A stretch of DNA of 64,000 nt from Pseudalkalibacillus hwajinpoensis (GTDB lineage: Bacteria > Bacillota > Bacilli > Bacillales > Guptibacillaceae). The first letter of the stretch is position 1, and each line of letters opens with the position of its first letter. The notes beneath the pieces are model-generated. The model saw only the letters and a program-made list of their open reading frames with translations. It made no database searches and was not told the origin of the DNA. Shown piece by piece: positions 1 through 9,572 of this stretch. The translations under genes and the position numbers were made by a program. The stretch covers positions 1,116,001 to 1,180,000 of the forward strand of contig NZ_JADFCM010000008.1 of the NCBI RefSeq assembly GCF_015234585.1. The letters are read 5' to 3'.

Positions 1-1751
1 TCATGGATATGCTCGATACAACCCGGTCTACGATCAAATCGCTTGTGTCAAAAGGGATATTAAAGGAAGAAGAAGTGGAGCTTTATCGTGATCCTTATAA
101 GGGTCGAGAGTTTACACCTTCAACTGCCCTAGACCTAACTGATCTTCAAGAACAAGCTATTACCCCAATTCTTCATAGCATTGAAAATCGTCATCACGAG
201 ACGTTTCTCATTCATGGCGTAACAGGGAGCGGGAAAACAGAGATCTATTTGCAATCGATTCATCGTGTGCTCGAACAAGGAAAAGAGGCAATTGTCCTCG
301 TCCCTGAAATCTCATTAACACCACAAATGGTGACCAGATTCAAAAGTCGATTCGGTTCAGAAGTCGCTGTTTTACATAGCGGTCTTTCTCGGGGAGAAAA
401 GTACGATGAATGGCGTAAAATTCATCGAAAAGAAGTGAAAGTAGTTGTTGGAGCACGTTCGGCGGTTTTTGCGCCTTTTACGAATCTTGGCATCATTATT
501 ATTGATGAGGAGCATGAGAGTAGCTACAAACAGGAAGAAAACCCAAGGTATCATGCGAGAGATGTAGCCATTAAGCGCGGAGAGCACTACGCGTGTCCCG
601 TCGTACTAGGCAGTGCTACACCGTTACTCGAATCTTATGCAAGAGCGTCTAAAGGTGTCTATACACTCCTTGAATTATTAGAAAGAGTAAACAAGCAGGC
701 AATGCCTGCTGTATCTATTGTCGATATGAGAGAAGAATTGCGAGCCGGCAACAGGTCGATGTTTTCAAATGATCTTTATGACAAATTGAAAGACCGACTT
801 GAAAAAAAGGAGCAAACGGTTCTCTTTTTAAATCGAAGAGGATATTCAACATTCATCATGTGTCGGGACTGTGGGTATGTGGCGGAATGTCCTCATTGCG
901 ATATCAGCTTAACGTATCACAAAATCAATGGAACAATGCGGTGCCACTATTGTGGCCATGAAGAATCCTTTCCAAGCCGCTGTCCTGAATGTGAAAGCGA
1001 GCATATTCGCTTCTTTGGGACAGGCACGCAGCGAGTGGAAGAAGAACTTACGAAAATTCTTCCGGAAGCTCGGGTTGTTCGAATGGACGTTGATACGACA
1101 AGGAGAAAAGGAGCGCATGAGAAGCTCCTGAACCAATTTGGAGAAGGAAAAGCAGATATTCTACTTGGTACTCAAATGATCGCAAAAGGTCTTGATTTTC
1201 CGAACGTAACGCTCGTTGGTGTTTTAGCGGGTGATGCAATGCTCCATCTACCTGATTTTCGTGCTTCTGAGAAAACGTTCCAGTTGCTCACGCAAGTTAG
1301 TGGACGTGCCGGGCGTCACCTGCTTCCGGGAGAGGTAATCGTTCAATCATACACGCCAGAACATTACAGTATTGAAATGGCAGCTGATCATGACTACCAG
1401 TCGTTTTATAAGCGTGAGATGCTAACAAGAAAACAATTTGGCTATCCGCCGTTTTACTTTCTTGCCATGGTGAACGTCTCACACGAAGAGCTAACGAAAA
1501 CGGTTGATGTGACCGAGAAAATTGCGGGCTATTTAAAGGATCATTTATCCAAAGCTAGTGTGGTTCTCGGTCCTGTTGCTTCACCTATCCCACGGATCAA
1601 AGATAGATATCGTTATCAATGCATGATAAAATACAAAACTGAACCGAACTTACATCATCATTTAAAAGAAATCCAAAAGCACTTTTCGAAGGAAATTAGC
1701 CGCGGAGGACTGCAGCTGTCCATTGATACCCAGCCTTATATGATGATGTAG
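1..1751 (+). CDS. priA: Primosomal protein N' (replication restart helicase PriA), 5' end cut by window
   Basis: PriA is a 3'-to-5' DNA helicase that recognises stalled forks and reloads the replicative helicase. The visible 582 codons cover the helicase and C-terminal parts. A Walker A motif (GVTGSGKTE) lies near visible residue 73, a DEEH box near 168, and a zinc-binding insert holds paired cysteines (CRDC, CPHC, CHYC, CPEC) at about 286-335. The family is usually about 800 residues, so roughly 220 N-terminal residues lie upstream. The ATG at position 3 is therefore an internal methionine rather than the start. def follows after 21 bp, as in Bacillus subtilis. Confidence 0.95.
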   Translation, partial: MDMLDTTRSTIKSLVSKGILKEEEVELYRDPYKGREFTPSTALDLTDLQEQAITPILHSIENRHHETFLIHGVTGSGKTEIYLQSIHRVLEQGKEAIVLVPEISLTPQMVTRFKSRFGSEVAVLHSGLSRGEKYDEWRKIHRKEVKVVVGARSAVFAPFTNLGIIIIDEEHESSYKQEENPRYHARDVAIKRGEHYACPVVLGSATPLLESYARASKGVYTLLELLERVNKQAMPAVSIVDMREELRAGNRSMFSNDLYDKLKDRLEKKEQTVLFLNRRGYSTFIMCRDCGYVAECPHCDISLTYHKINGTMRCHYCGHEESFPSRCPECESEHIRFFGTGTQRVEEELTKILPEARVVRMDVDTTRRKGAHEKLLNQFGEGKADILLGTQMIAKGLDFPNVTLVGVLAGDAMLHLPDFRASEKTFQLLTQVSGRAGRHLLPGEVIVQSYTPEHYSIEMAADHDYQSFYKREMLTRKQFGYPPFYFLAMVNVSHEELTKTVDVTEKIAGYLKDHLSKASVVLGPVASPIPRIKDRYRYQCMIKYKTEPNLHHHLKEIQKHFSKEISRGGLQLSIDTQPYMMM

Positions 1752-1772
1752 AATGTGAAAGGGAGTATATGA

Positions 1773-2249
1773 GTGGCTATTAGAGATATTGTATTGCACC
1801 CGAATGAGGTGCTTGAAGTGGAATGCGCGCCTGTCGAGCATTTCGATAAAGAATTGCATCAGTTGCTTGATGATATGTTTGAGACAATGTATCAAGCAGA
1901 TGGAGTGGGTCTAGCTGCTCCGCAAATTGGCATTAAACAGCAAGTCGCAGTTGTTGATACGAGAGAGGAAGAAGCTTTAGAATTAATCAATCCTAAGATC
2001 GTGAAGGCTTCTGGTAAAGAGGTGGATCTAGAAGGTTGTTTAAGTTTTCCTGGATTATTTGGAGAAGTTGAACGCCCGTATACGATCACACTAAAAGCGC
2101 AAAATCGTTTTGGACGTGAATTCAAACTGAAAGCAGAGGGGTTCTTTGCGAGAGCGATTCAGCATGAAATCGATCATCTTCATGGCGTGCTTTTTACTGA
2201 GAAGGTTATTCGGTATGTCGATCCTGAACAGGAAGGAGAGAGTGAGTAA
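1773..2249 (+). CDS. def: Peptide deformylase
   Basis: This metalloenzyme removes the formyl group from the N-terminal methionine of new proteins. All three family motifs are present: [18 protein letters not shown] with the metal-ligand Cys, and QHEIDHLHG with the two His ligands and catalytic Glu. At 158 residues it has the usual length. The start is GTG at 1773, preceded by AAAGGGA. It is followed two bases later by fmt, the enzyme that adds the formyl group, so the two opposing activities are made from one transcript. Confidence 0.96.
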   Translation: MAIRDIVLHPNEVLEVECAPVEHFDKELHQLLDDMFETMYQADGVGLAAPQIGIKQQVAVVDTREEEALELINPKIVKASGKEVDLEGCLSFPGLFGEVERPYTITLKAQNRFGREFKLKAEGFFARAIQHEIDHLHGVLFTEKVIRYVDPEQEGESE

Positions 2250-2251
2250 CG

Positions 2252-3190
2252 ATGACGAAAATTGTATTTATGGGTACACCAGATTTTTCAGTTCCTGTTC
2301 TTGATATGCTTGTAGAAGAAGGTTATAGCATTGTTGGTGTAGTGACACAACCAGATCGTCCAAAAGGCAGAAAAAGAGTGCTTACGCCTCCTCCTGTTAA
2401 GGTGGCTGCAGAAAAGCATGGACTTCCGGTGTTACAACCTGAGAAAGTGAAAGACCCTGCACAGCTTCAGCCTATTCTAGATTTAGAACCTGATTTGATC
2501 GTAACGGCTGCATTTGGACAAATTCTACCAAAACAGCTGCTTGATGCACCGAAATACGGTTGTATTAATGTTCATGCGTCATTGCTACCTGAGCTTCGCG
2601 GAGGCGCACCGATTCATTACTCCATCCTTCAGGGGAAAAAAGAAACGGGCATTACGATCATGTATATGGTTGAGAAATTGGACGCAGGCGATATCCTAAC
2701 ACAGTCCGTTGTCCCTATTGAAGAACGTGACAATACTGGAACACTTCATGATAAATTAAGTATTTCAGGCTCTGAGCTTTTGAAAGAAACGTTGCCAAAG
2801 CTTCTAAATGGTGAATTAACTCCTGTACAGCAAAACGATGAAGAGGCTACTTTTGCCCCTAACATTAAACGAGAGCAGGAGAAGATCGACTGGACGAAGA
2901 CTGGTGAAGAAATTTATAACCATGTACGTGGATTGCATCCATGGCCAGTCGCGTTTACAGAGTATGATGGAAAAGTGATGAAGATTTGGTGGGCTGAGAA
3001 AGTAGAGAGTGCTGTGAAGGCAGATCCAGGTTCTGTTTTATATACGGATGCAGATGGTCCGGTCGTAGCAACAGGCAACTCAACAGCAATCAAGTTAACG
3101 GAGATTCAACCATCAGGCAAAAAACGTATGACATCCGCACAGTATTTACAAGCAAGAACATTCGAGAAAAATGAGAGATTTGGTGAATAG
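2252..3190 (+). CDS. fmt: Methionyl-tRNA formyltransferase
   Basis: The enzyme transfers a formyl group from 10-formyl-tetrahydrofolate to Met-tRNA(fMet) for translation initiation. The 312-residue protein opens with the Rossmann-type [11 protein letters not shown]. It carries the formyltransferase signature around [12 protein letters not shown] (residues about 110-121), with catalytic Asn (INVHAS) and Asp (LDAGDIL). A C-terminal OB-type tRNA-binding domain follows from about residue 205. It begins two bases after def, and its stop is almost fused to the rsmB start, indicating translational coupling. Confidence 0.96.
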   Translation: MTKIVFMGTPDFSVPVLDMLVEEGYSIVGVVTQPDRPKGRKRVLTPPPVKVAAEKHGLPVLQPEKVKDPAQLQPILDLEPDLIVTAAFGQILPKQLLDAPKYGCINVHASLLPELRGGAPIHYSILQGKKETGITIMYMVEKLDAGDILTQSVVPIEERDNTGTLHDKLSISGSELLKETLPKLLNGELTPVQQNDEEATFAPNIKREQEKIDWTKTGEEIYNHVRGLHPWPVAFTEYDGKVMKIWWAEKVESAVKADPGSVLYTDADGPVVATGNSTAIKLTEIQPSGKKRMTSAQYLQARTFEKNERFGE

Positions 3191-3191
3191 T

Positions 3192-4526
3192 ATGACAAAT
3201 GTAAGAGAAGCAGCACTTGATGTAATTGAAAAGATTAACAAAAACCAGGCATACAGCAATTTATTGCTGAATGAAACGATTAAGAAGCATAAGCTAAGCC
3301 GGAAAGATACAGGCTTATTAACAGAAATCGTATACGGTACGATTCAGCGAAAGAATACACTGGATTTCTACTTAGATGATTTTCTAACAAATCGTAAGAG
3401 AATCCAGACGTGGGTCATTTCTCTCTTGCAACTTTCACTTTATCAAATGGTTTATCTTGATCGTGTACCAGATCGCGCCATCATCCATGAGGCAGTTGAA
3501 ATAGCAAAAAAACGTGGACACAAAGGCATTAGTGGAATGGTGAATGGGGTACTTCGCAATACCCAAAGAAAAGGACTGAAGAATCCTGAAGATATTGAAG
3601 ATGTCGCGGAACGCATTTCCATTGCGAAAAGTCATCCGCTCTGGCTCGTCAAACGCTGGATTGATCAGCTTGGTGTGGAAGCGACAGAGGCGATGTGTGA
3701 AGAAAATCTTCTTTCTCCATATGTGACAGCGCGTGTGAATATAGTACGAACTTCTGTTGATCAAGTTATCGAAGACCTGAAAAAAGAGGGTGTTGAAGCT
3801 GTAGAAGGTAGTCTTTCAGTAGATGCCGTCAAGGTGATCCAGGGGAAAGTGCTTGATACTGAAGTGTATAAGCGCGGCGATTTAACCATTCAAGATGAAA
3901 GCTCGATGCTTGTTGCAAGAGCGCTTGGAATTGAGCCAGGTCAAAAAGTCCTCGACGCTTGTGCAGCTCCTGGTGGTAAATCTACTCATATTGCAGAAAG
4001 ACTTAACGGATCAGGACATGTGAATTCACTTGATTTGCATCCTCATAAAGTTAAATTAATTAAAAAACAGGCACAGCGTCTTAATCTCCGCGCTATTGAA
4101 GCAGAAACGCTCGACAGTAGAAACGTTGCCGATCGGTTCAAGTCAAAATCATTTGATCGTATTCTTGTTGATGCGCCGTGTACAGGCTTCGGAGTGCTAA
4201 GAAGAAAACCAGACATTAAGTGGTCAAAGAAAGAAGATGACATTGAGCGGATTACAAGTGTTCAGAAAGGCATCCTTGCTTCTCAAGCTTCTCTTTTAAA
4301 ACCAGGTGGAAAAATGGTTTACAGTACGTGTACAATAGAAGGAGCAGAAAACCAGGAAGTGGTAAAACAGTTCCTTGAAGAGCATCCTGATTTTTCATTA
4401 GATGAATCATTCTCAAACCGATTACCAGAAAAAGTAAGAACGTATTGTGAAGATGGACAGTTACAGTTGCTACCACAGTATTTTGGTACGGATGGATTTT
4501 ATATCGCGTGTTTAGTTAAAAAATAA
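3192..4526 (+). CDS. rsmB: 16S rRNA (cytosine-967-C5)-methyltransferase RsmB
   Basis: An RsmB/Sun-type methyltransferase that modifies 16S rRNA. It has an N-terminal NusB-like domain (about residues 1-140). The SAM-binding motif DACAAPGGKST, the DAPCTG motif and the catalytic STCT motif follow in the C-terminal half. The start at 3192 (MTNVREAALD) fits the family N-terminus and lies one base after the fmt stop. GTG at 3183 and ATG at 3171 are in-frame alternatives, because no strong ribosome binding site settles the choice. In B. subtilis rlmN comes next; here it is missing. Confidence 0.93.
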   Translation: MTNVREAALDVIEKINKNQAYSNLLLNETIKKHKLSRKDTGLLTEIVYGTIQRKNTLDFYLDDFLTNRKRIQTWVISLLQLSLYQMVYLDRVPDRAIIHEAVEIAKKRGHKGISGMVNGVLRNTQRKGLKNPEDIEDVAERISIAKSHPLWLVKRWIDQLGVEATEAMCEENLLSPYVTARVNIVRTSVDQVIEDLKKEGVEAVEGSLSVDAVKVIQGKVLDTEVYKRGDLTIQDESSMLVARALGIEPGQKVLDACAAPGGKSTHIAERLNGSGHVNSLDLHPHKVKLIKKQAQRLNLRAIEAETLDSRNVADRFKSKSFDRILVDAPCTGFGVLRRKPDIKWSKKEDDIERITSVQKGILASQASLLKPGGKMVYSTCTIEGAENQEVVKQFLEEHPDFSLDESFSNRLPEKVRTYCEDGQLQLLPQYFGTDGFYIACLVKK

Positions 4527-4540
4527 TGCTGAGTGCTGGT

Positions 4541-4564
4541 GAATCGTCTTGTAAAAGGCGATTC
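4541..4564 (+). terminator. Hairpin between rsmB and prpC, possible weak terminator
   Basis: A 10-bp stem (GAATCGTCTT paired with AAGGCGATTC, one wobble) closes a four-base GTAA loop. The tail is only moderately T-rich. It lies exactly where rlmN is found in related genomes. It could be a weak terminator or a processing site ahead of prpC. Confidence 0.4.
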
Positions 4565-4603
4565 TTCCCGCATTCTTGTGATAAGAGGAGACGGGGTAAT
4601 CAC

Positions 4604-5362
4604 ATGCAAGCAATAGCATTAACTGATCAAGGACAAGTAAGGGCATACAATGAAGATAGCACGAAGGTTGTGCACAATAGTCTAAATGAGTATCTCGTAA
4701 TTGTTGCAGACGGGATGGGCGGTCATCAGGCAGGTGACGTTGCCAGTGCTCTAGCAGTTGAATCGATGGAAATGAGTTGGGAAGAAGAGAAAGCTGGATT
4801 TCGCCCGGGAAGAGCGGAAGCATGGCTATTACATACCATTCGTAAAGCGAATGAAACAATCCTAGCCTTTTCTAAAGAAAAACCTGAATATTCCGGAATG
4901 GGGACGACTCTTGTAGCAGCTATATGTACAAATGAGTTTATTACAATTGGTCATGTAGGCGATAGCCGTGCATATTTATTCGGCGATCGTGTTCTTGATC
5001 AAAAAACAAGTGATCATTCACTTGTGAATGAACTCGTAAAAAGTGGTCAGCTCTCAGAAGAAGAAGCAGAAGATCATCCTCGAAAAAATGTATTATTACG
5101 TGCGATTGGAACAGATGAAAACGTTAAGGTAGACGTGCATACCTTTGAATGGGATGAGAATCAATCGGCCCTTTTTTGCTCAGATGGTTTAACGAACAAA
5201 GTTTCTGATCGTGAATTAGAGGAAGTTATGAACTCTGACCGATCTCTCCACGAGAAGGGAACAGAACTCATTCGCTTAGCAAATGAAGCAGGCGGAGAAG
5301 ATAACATCACAGTTGCGATTATTGAGAATTCCTCTATTTCTGGAAGTGAAGGCTCATGCTAG
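4604..5362 (+). CDS. prpC: PP2C-type serine/threonine protein phosphatase PrpC (Stp)
   Basis: A Mn/Mg-dependent PP2C phosphatase that reverses phosphorylation by PrkC. The 252-residue protein shows the family motifs: RAYNEDS near the N-terminus, VADGMGGHQAGDVAS, GHVGDSRAY, LFCSDGLTN and GGEDNITV, which supply the metal-binding aspartates. The start at 4604 is chosen because AGAGGAG lies 12 bp before it and the protein then begins MQAIALTDQG, as in the family. Its last seven bases overlap prkC, so the phosphatase and kinase are translationally coupled. Confidence 0.96.
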   Translation: MQAIALTDQGQVRAYNEDSTKVVHNSLNEYLVIVADGMGGHQAGDVASALAVESMEMSWEEEKAGFRPGRAEAWLLHTIRKANETILAFSKEKPEYSGMGTTLVAAICTNEFITIGHVGDSRAYLFGDRVLDQKTSDHSLVNELVKSGQLSEEEAEDHPRKNVLLRAIGTDENVKVDVHTFEWDENQSALFCSDGLTNKVSDRELEEVMNSDRSLHEKGTELIRLANEAGGEDNITVAIIENSSISGSEGSC

Positions 5363-7398
5363 GAAAGCACATAAATGGACGTTACAAACTGCTTGAAGTC
5401 ATTGGTGACGGCGGAATGGCAATCGTCTATCGAGCTTTAGATTTAATTCTGGATCGTACAGTTGCTGTCAAGCTGCTTCGGCCCGAATTTTCTCAAGATG
5501 ATGATTTTATAAAGCGATTTCGAAGAGAAGCAGAATCTGCAACGAGTCTAGCTCATCCTAATATCGTTTCCATCTTTGATGTAGGGGAAGAAGAAGACTT
5601 CTACTATATCGTCATGGAATACGTACCGGGAACAACGCTTAAGCAAAAAATTCGCAACCGTGGAGCACTGCCGATTGAGGAAGCCATTGATATTATGAAG
5701 CAAATGACGTCCGCAATTGAGCATGCACATGAGAATCACATCATCCATCGAGATATCAAACCTCATAATATTCTAATAAACGACTACGGAGAAGCAAAAG
5801 TAACGGATTTTGGAATTGCGATGGCCGTGACATCTGCAACAATTACGCATACTAACTCCGTTCTTGGCTCTGTGCATTACTTCTCACCTGAGCAGGCGCG
5901 GGGCGCTGTAGCAAATGAACGGTCAGATATTTATTCTCTTGGTGTCGTTCTTTACGAAATGGTCACGGGTGTTCTTCCCTTTTCGGGTGATTCCCCCGTA
6001 TCTGTTGCCCTAAAGCACTTACAAGATCGTTTTCCTAAACCAAGCCTAATTAACACTTCTCTTCCGAAAAACGTGGAACATATTATTATGAAAGCTATGG
6101 CAAAAGACCCTGTTCAACGCTACCAAAACGCGGAAGAGCTTTATGAAGCGCTTGAGATGTCGCTAAGTCCAACTAAAATTTACGATAAAGCACCTGAGCA
6201 GGATGATGCAGATGCCACAAAAGTGTTGGCACCAGTAACTCCTGGCCGTCTTGGTGACAAAATGCAGGAGACAAGGCCTCAAGAACCTGTGCAAACGACA
6301 GAGTCTGATGATCCGCCACCTAAAAAGAAGAAAAAGGCCGGTAAGATTGCTGTTATTGTTTTAGTGATTCTCCTCCTCTTAGGTGGTGCAGCCGCGCTTG
6401 CATTTACTTTTATTCCTGACCTCTTCTCAGTAAGTGATGTTGAAGTTCCTGATGTATCTGGAATGACTTATGAAGAAGCAAGATCAGCTTTAATTGAACA
6501 AAATCTAGATGTTAAAAAGGAAGAGCAATTTAGCGAAGAAGTCGAGGAAGATGATGTTATTAAGCAGGATCCAACATCAGGTACGATGGTGAAGGGAGAT
6601 AGCACCGTTACTTTATATGTCAGTGAAGGGGCTGAAAAAACAGAGCTCGGTGATTATATAGGGAAACAGAAAGATGAAGTGGAAGCTTTATTAAAAGAAC
6701 AGGGATTTAAGAATATAAAATTCGAAGACGAATACCGCGATTCTCCTGAAGGTGAAATATTTGATCAAAGTCCTGAAGCTGGGAAAATGGTCCTTCCAAC
6801 AGAAGACGCAATCGTGATTTGGTATAGCTTAGGGCCTGGGGCATTTCCTCTTGAAGATTTAAAAGGTAAAACGAAAGCTGAAGCGGAAGAATATGCAGTC
6901 GACGAGAAGTTAAAGCTCGTATATGATGAGCCTGAATTTAGCGATTCTGTAGAAGAAGGATCCGTCCTATCTCACTCTCCAAGTACTGCTGCTCAAGTGA
7001 AAGAAGGCGATGAGATTACAATTACTTTATCGAAAGGTCCAGAGCCAGAACCGGAGCCAGAGCCAGAGCCAGAACCGGAGCAAGAACCAGAACCGGAGCC
7101 AGAACCAGAACCAGAACCTTCGCCGGAAGATGAGGCAATCGTTGTTCCAAATTCGTTTAAAATCGATGTAAAAAAGGGAGAAGAGCATTTAATTGAAATT
7201 CTCTATAAGGATTCAACGACAGAAGGAGAAGAAATCTCTGAAACGATTACAGAAACGAAAGAGATTAAGTTTGATTTAACCATTTACCCCGGTGAGGAAG
7301 CATCATACAAAACATATGTCGATGGGAAAGAAAAAAAGGAAAATTCGAAAACCATAACGTATGACGAAGCGAAACAAAAATATGGAAAAAATGAGTAA
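5356..7398 (+). CDS. prkC: PASTA-domain membrane serine/threonine kinase PrkC
   Basis: An eukaryotic-type membrane kinase that senses cell-wall muropeptides in Bacillus, with roles in spore germination and stationary phase. The kinase domain covers about residues 10-270: glycine-rich GDGGMAIVY, VAVK Lys39, HRDIKPHN, DFG. A basic juxtamembrane stretch and one membrane segment (about 331-353) follow. Outside are three PASTA repeats (about 360-560), then an unusual Glu-Pro repeat linker (about 562-590) and a C-terminal domain of about 85 residues. At 680 residues it is longer than the B. subtilis protein (about 648), partly through the linker. Confidence 0.95.
   Translation: MLGKHINGRYKLLEVIGDGGMAIVYRALDLILDRTVAVKLLRPEFSQDDDFIKRFRREAESATSLAHPNIVSIFDVGEEEDFYYIVMEYVPGTTLKQKIRNRGALPIEEAIDIMKQMTSAIEHAHENHIIHRDIKPHNILINDYGEAKVTDFGIAMAVTSATITHTNSVLGSVHYFSPEQARGAVANERSDIYSLGVVLYEMVTGVLPFSGDSPVSVALKHLQDRFPKPSLINTSLPKNVEHIIMKAMAKDPVQRYQNAEELYEALEMSLSPTKIYDKAPEQDDADATKVLAPVTPGRLGDKMQETRPQEPVQTTESDDPPPKKKKKAGKIAVIVLVILLLLGGAAALAFTFIPDLFSVSDVEVPDVSGMTYEEARSALIEQNLDVKKEEQFSEEVEEDDVIKQDPTSGTMVKGDSTVTLYVSEGAEKTELGDYIGKQKDEVEALLKEQGFKNIKFEDEYRDSPEGEIFDQSPEAGKMVLPTEDAIVIWYSLGPGAFPLEDLKGKTKAEAEEYAVDEKLKLVYDEPEFSDSVEEGSVLSHSPSTAAQVKEGDEITITLSKGPEPEPEPEPEPEPEQEPEPEPEPEPEPSPEDEAIVVPNSFKIDVKKGEEHLIEILYKDSTTEGEEISETITETKEIKFDLTIYPGEEASYKTYVDGKEKKENSKTITYDEAKQKYGKNE
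7039..7128 (+). repeat. Hexanucleotide-type tandem repeat encoding a Glu-Pro linker in prkC
   Basis: Alternating CCA/CCG and GAG/GAA codons repeat about fourteen times, with one CAA interruption, giving a (Pro-Glu)n stretch between the third PASTA repeat and the C-terminal domain. Such 6-bp repeats can expand or contract in frame. Confidence 0.9.
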
Positions 7399-7408
7399 GG
7401 AGTCCTAC

Positions 7409-8296
7409 ATGGCAGATGGAAGAATAATTAAAGCGCTAAGTGGCTTTTATTACGTGCAGGATGAAGAGAATAAGGAAATTTATCAGTGCAGAGGAAGAGG
7501 GAATTTTCGGAAGCGAAAAATCACGCCACTTGTTGGTGATTTTGTAAGGTATGAAGCCGAGAACAAAACGGATGGCTATGTATTGGAAATAAAGGAGAGA
7601 GAAAACGAATTGGTTCGACCTCCTATTGCTAATATTGATCAGGCATTTCTTGTTTTCTCAGCAACACAACCTACGTTTAACACACAGCTTCTTGATAAAT
7701 TTCTTGTGCACATTGAAGCTAGTGATATTCAGCCAATCATCTGTATTTCTAAGATTGATTTGGTTGCAGAGGCGGAAGAAAGTGAGATCATGGCCTATGC
7801 TGATGATTATCGTGAGATTGGGTATGACGTCATCGTTTCTTCTGCTCAAAGCCTTTCAGGCGTTTCAGAAATTGAGCCTCATTTCCAAGAAAAGGTAACG
7901 GTGTTTGCAGGTCAGTCAGGAGTAGGGAAGTCTTCCTTATTAAACGCTATTAATCCTGACCTTGAACTAGATACAAGTGATATATCGACTCACCTTGGCC
8001 GAGGAAAACATACGACGCGACATGTAGAACTTATTCCTTTCGGCTCAGGCCTTGTTGCAGATACTCCTGGATTTAGCTCATTGGATTTTAGAGGAATTGA
8101 AGCCGATGATCTTTGGCTCTACTTCCCAGAGATCAGAATGAAAAGCAGTGAATGTAAATTTCGCGCTTGCACCCACCAATCAGAGCCGGGTTGTGCAGTA
8201 AAAGTAGCCGTCGAAAAAGAAGAGATTCAAGCGTATCGCTATGACCATTATTCTTCTTTCTTCCAGGAAATTAAGGACCAAAAACGGAGGTATTAA
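7409..8296 (+). CDS. rsgA: Ribosome small-subunit-dependent GTPase RsgA (CpgA)
   Basis: A circularly permuted GTPase that assists late 30S maturation. It has an N-terminal OB fold (RGRGNFRKRKITPLVGD). The G motifs come in permuted order: ISKID, then GQSGVGKSS, then DTPGFSS. A C-terminal zinc knuckle (C-x5-C-x-H-x6-C around CKFRACTH) follows. The start at 7409 (MADGRIIKAL) has AAGGAG six bases upstream and matches the family; a longer frame begins inside prkC but has no support. The protein is 295 residues. It sits next to prkC, and RsgA is a known PrkC substrate in B. subtilis. Confidence 0.95.
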   Translation: MADGRIIKALSGFYYVQDEENKEIYQCRGRGNFRKRKITPLVGDFVRYEAENKTDGYVLEIKERENELVRPPIANIDQAFLVFSATQPTFNTQLLDKFLVHIEASDIQPIICISKIDLVAEAEESEIMAYADDYREIGYDVIVSSAQSLSGVSEIEPHFQEKVTVFAGQSGVGKSSLLNAINPDLELDTSDISTHLGRGKHTTRHVELIPFGSGLVADTPGFSSLDFRGIEADDLWLYFPEIRMKSSECKFRACTHQSEPGCAVKVAVEKEEIQAYRYDHYSSFFQEIKDQKRRY

Positions 8297-8298
8297 TT

Positions 8299-8946
8299 AT
8301 GATAAAAATCGCCCCTTCTATTTTGGCATCAGACTTTGCCAGATTAGGTGAAGAAGTAAAAGACGTAGAAGCAGCAGGTGCTGACTATATTCACGTAGAT
8401 GTGATGGACGGTCATTTTGTTCCGAACATTACGATTGGTGCACCAATCGTACGAGCTCTTCGTCCAGTGACATCACTACCGCTTGATGTTCATCTTATGA
8501 TAGAAAATCCTGACCAATATATCGAAGAGTTTGCTGAAGCTGGAGCGGATATTTTGACCGTTCATGCAGAGGCTTGTCCACACCTCCACCGCACTATTCA
8601 GCTCATTAAAAGTAAAGGTGTGAAGGCGGGAGTTGTTATTAATCCTGCGACTCCGGTTGATTCCATTAAGCACGTGATTGAGGATGTAGATCTAGTCCTA
8701 TTGATGACGGTCAACCCAGGCTTTGGAGGTCAAGCTTTTATTGAGAGAGTTCTTGCGAAGATTACGGAAACGAAGCAGCTAGCAGATTCTCATGGTGTAG
8801 CTCCTGAAATCGAAGTAGACGGTGGTGTGAACGCGGAGACGGCTCGTGCATGTATTGAAGCAGGTGCCACTGTTCTCGTAGCGGGTTCAGCCATTTATAA
8901 TCAATCTGATCGGAAAGCAGCCATTGATCAGATACGTCAATCATAA
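8299..8946 (+). CDS. rpe: Ribulose-phosphate 3-epimerase
   Basis: Interconverts ribulose-5-phosphate and xylulose-5-phosphate in the pentose phosphate pathway. The 215-residue TIM barrel shows the two family signatures: VDVMDGHFVPN (metal-binding His/Asp) and VLLMTVNPGFGGQ. The phosphate-binding DGGVN and AGSAI segments follow. It starts two bases after rsgA and ends at a strong terminator. Confidence 0.97.
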   Translation: MIKIAPSILASDFARLGEEVKDVEAAGADYIHVDVMDGHFVPNITIGAPIVRALRPVTSLPLDVHLMIENPDQYIEEFAEAGADILTVHAEACPHLHRTIQLIKSKGVKAGVVINPATPVDSIKHVIEDVDLVLLMTVNPGFGGQAFIERVLAKITETKQLADSHGVAPEIEVDGGVNAETARACIEAGATVLVAGSAIYNQSDRKAAIDQIRQS

Positions 8947-8974
8947 AACAGCGGGGCTCCTCCCGCTGTTTTTT
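8946..8974 (+). terminator. Intrinsic terminator after rpe
   Basis: A GC-rich stem AACAGCGGG/CCCGCTGTT with a short loop is followed by TTTTTT. It closes the prpC-prkC-rsgA-rpe unit ahead of thiT. Confidence 0.88.
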
Positions 8975-9020
8975 AATAAGACTTTATACAAAAGTTTAGG
9001 TTATGGAGGAATTATGATTC

Positions 9021-9572
9021 ATGAAGAAAGATAATCGACTTCTTTTGCTTGTAGAAATAGCTTTAATGGCTGCGGTTGGAGTGATTTTAGACTTATTATC
9101 ACTCAGGCTTTGGCCAAATGGCGGCTCTGTGTCGCTAGCTATGGTACCTATTTTTCTAATTGCTTATCGAAGAGGACTTGGTGCCGGTTTAACGACAGGG
9201 CTATTAGTTGGTATTTTACAACCTCTAATCGTGCCGCCTTTTTATGTGCATCCTATTCAATTTCTACTAGATTATCCAATTGCATTTATGGTTGTCGGTA
9301 TGGCGGGGATTTTTAGTGTCAAAGTTGACGAGGCGAAACGGAAACGCATCACCATGATCATTCTTGGCTGTTTAACCGGATCATTGCTTCGACTTGTGAG
9401 TCATTTTATATCTGGGGTGATCTGGTTCGGCGAAATGGCACCAGAAGGTACCCCTGTGGCCTTATATTCCTTTCTTTATAATGCATCTTATTTGTTACCA
9501 ACTGCTGCTGTATCAATTGTCGTCCTGGCGCTGCTCTCACATCAAGCACCTAAGCTGGTGCATGAGCAATGA
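9021..9572 (+). CDS. thiT: Energy-coupled thiamine transporter substrate-binding protein ThiT (YuaJ family)
   Basis: ThiT is the membrane S-component that binds thiamine and works with the shared ECF energising module (EcfAA'T), which is not in this window. The 183-residue protein has about six hydrophobic segments and the family pattern: an N-terminal charged tip, ALMAAVG, LRLWPNGGS with the aromatic thiamine-site residues, and a conserved SHFISGVIWFGE segment. GGAGGA at 9005 precedes the start. It overlaps thiN by four bases (ATGA), so uptake and pyrophosphorylation of thiamine are coupled. In B. subtilis its homologue lies elsewhere, behind a TPP riboswitch; none fits in the 74-bp gap here. 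Confidence 0.9.
   Translation: MKKDNRLLLLVEIALMAAVGVILDLLSLRLWPNGGSVSLAMVPIFLIAYRRGLGAGLTTGLLVGILQPLIVPPFYVHPIQFLLDYPIAFMVVGMAGIFSVKVDEAKRKRITMIILGCLTGSLLRLVSHFISGVIWFGEMAPEGTPVALYSFLYNASYLLPTAAVSIVVLALLSHQAPKLVHEQ

Noticed and set aside
4512..4859. Long minus-strand open frame across the rsmB-prpC junction
   Set aside because: It is antisense to well-supported plus-strand coding sequence, has no ribosome binding site and no family resemblance.
8947..9020. TPP riboswitch before thiT
   Set aside because: The gap is only 74 bp, is half occupied by the rpe terminator, and shows no conserved thi-box sequence.
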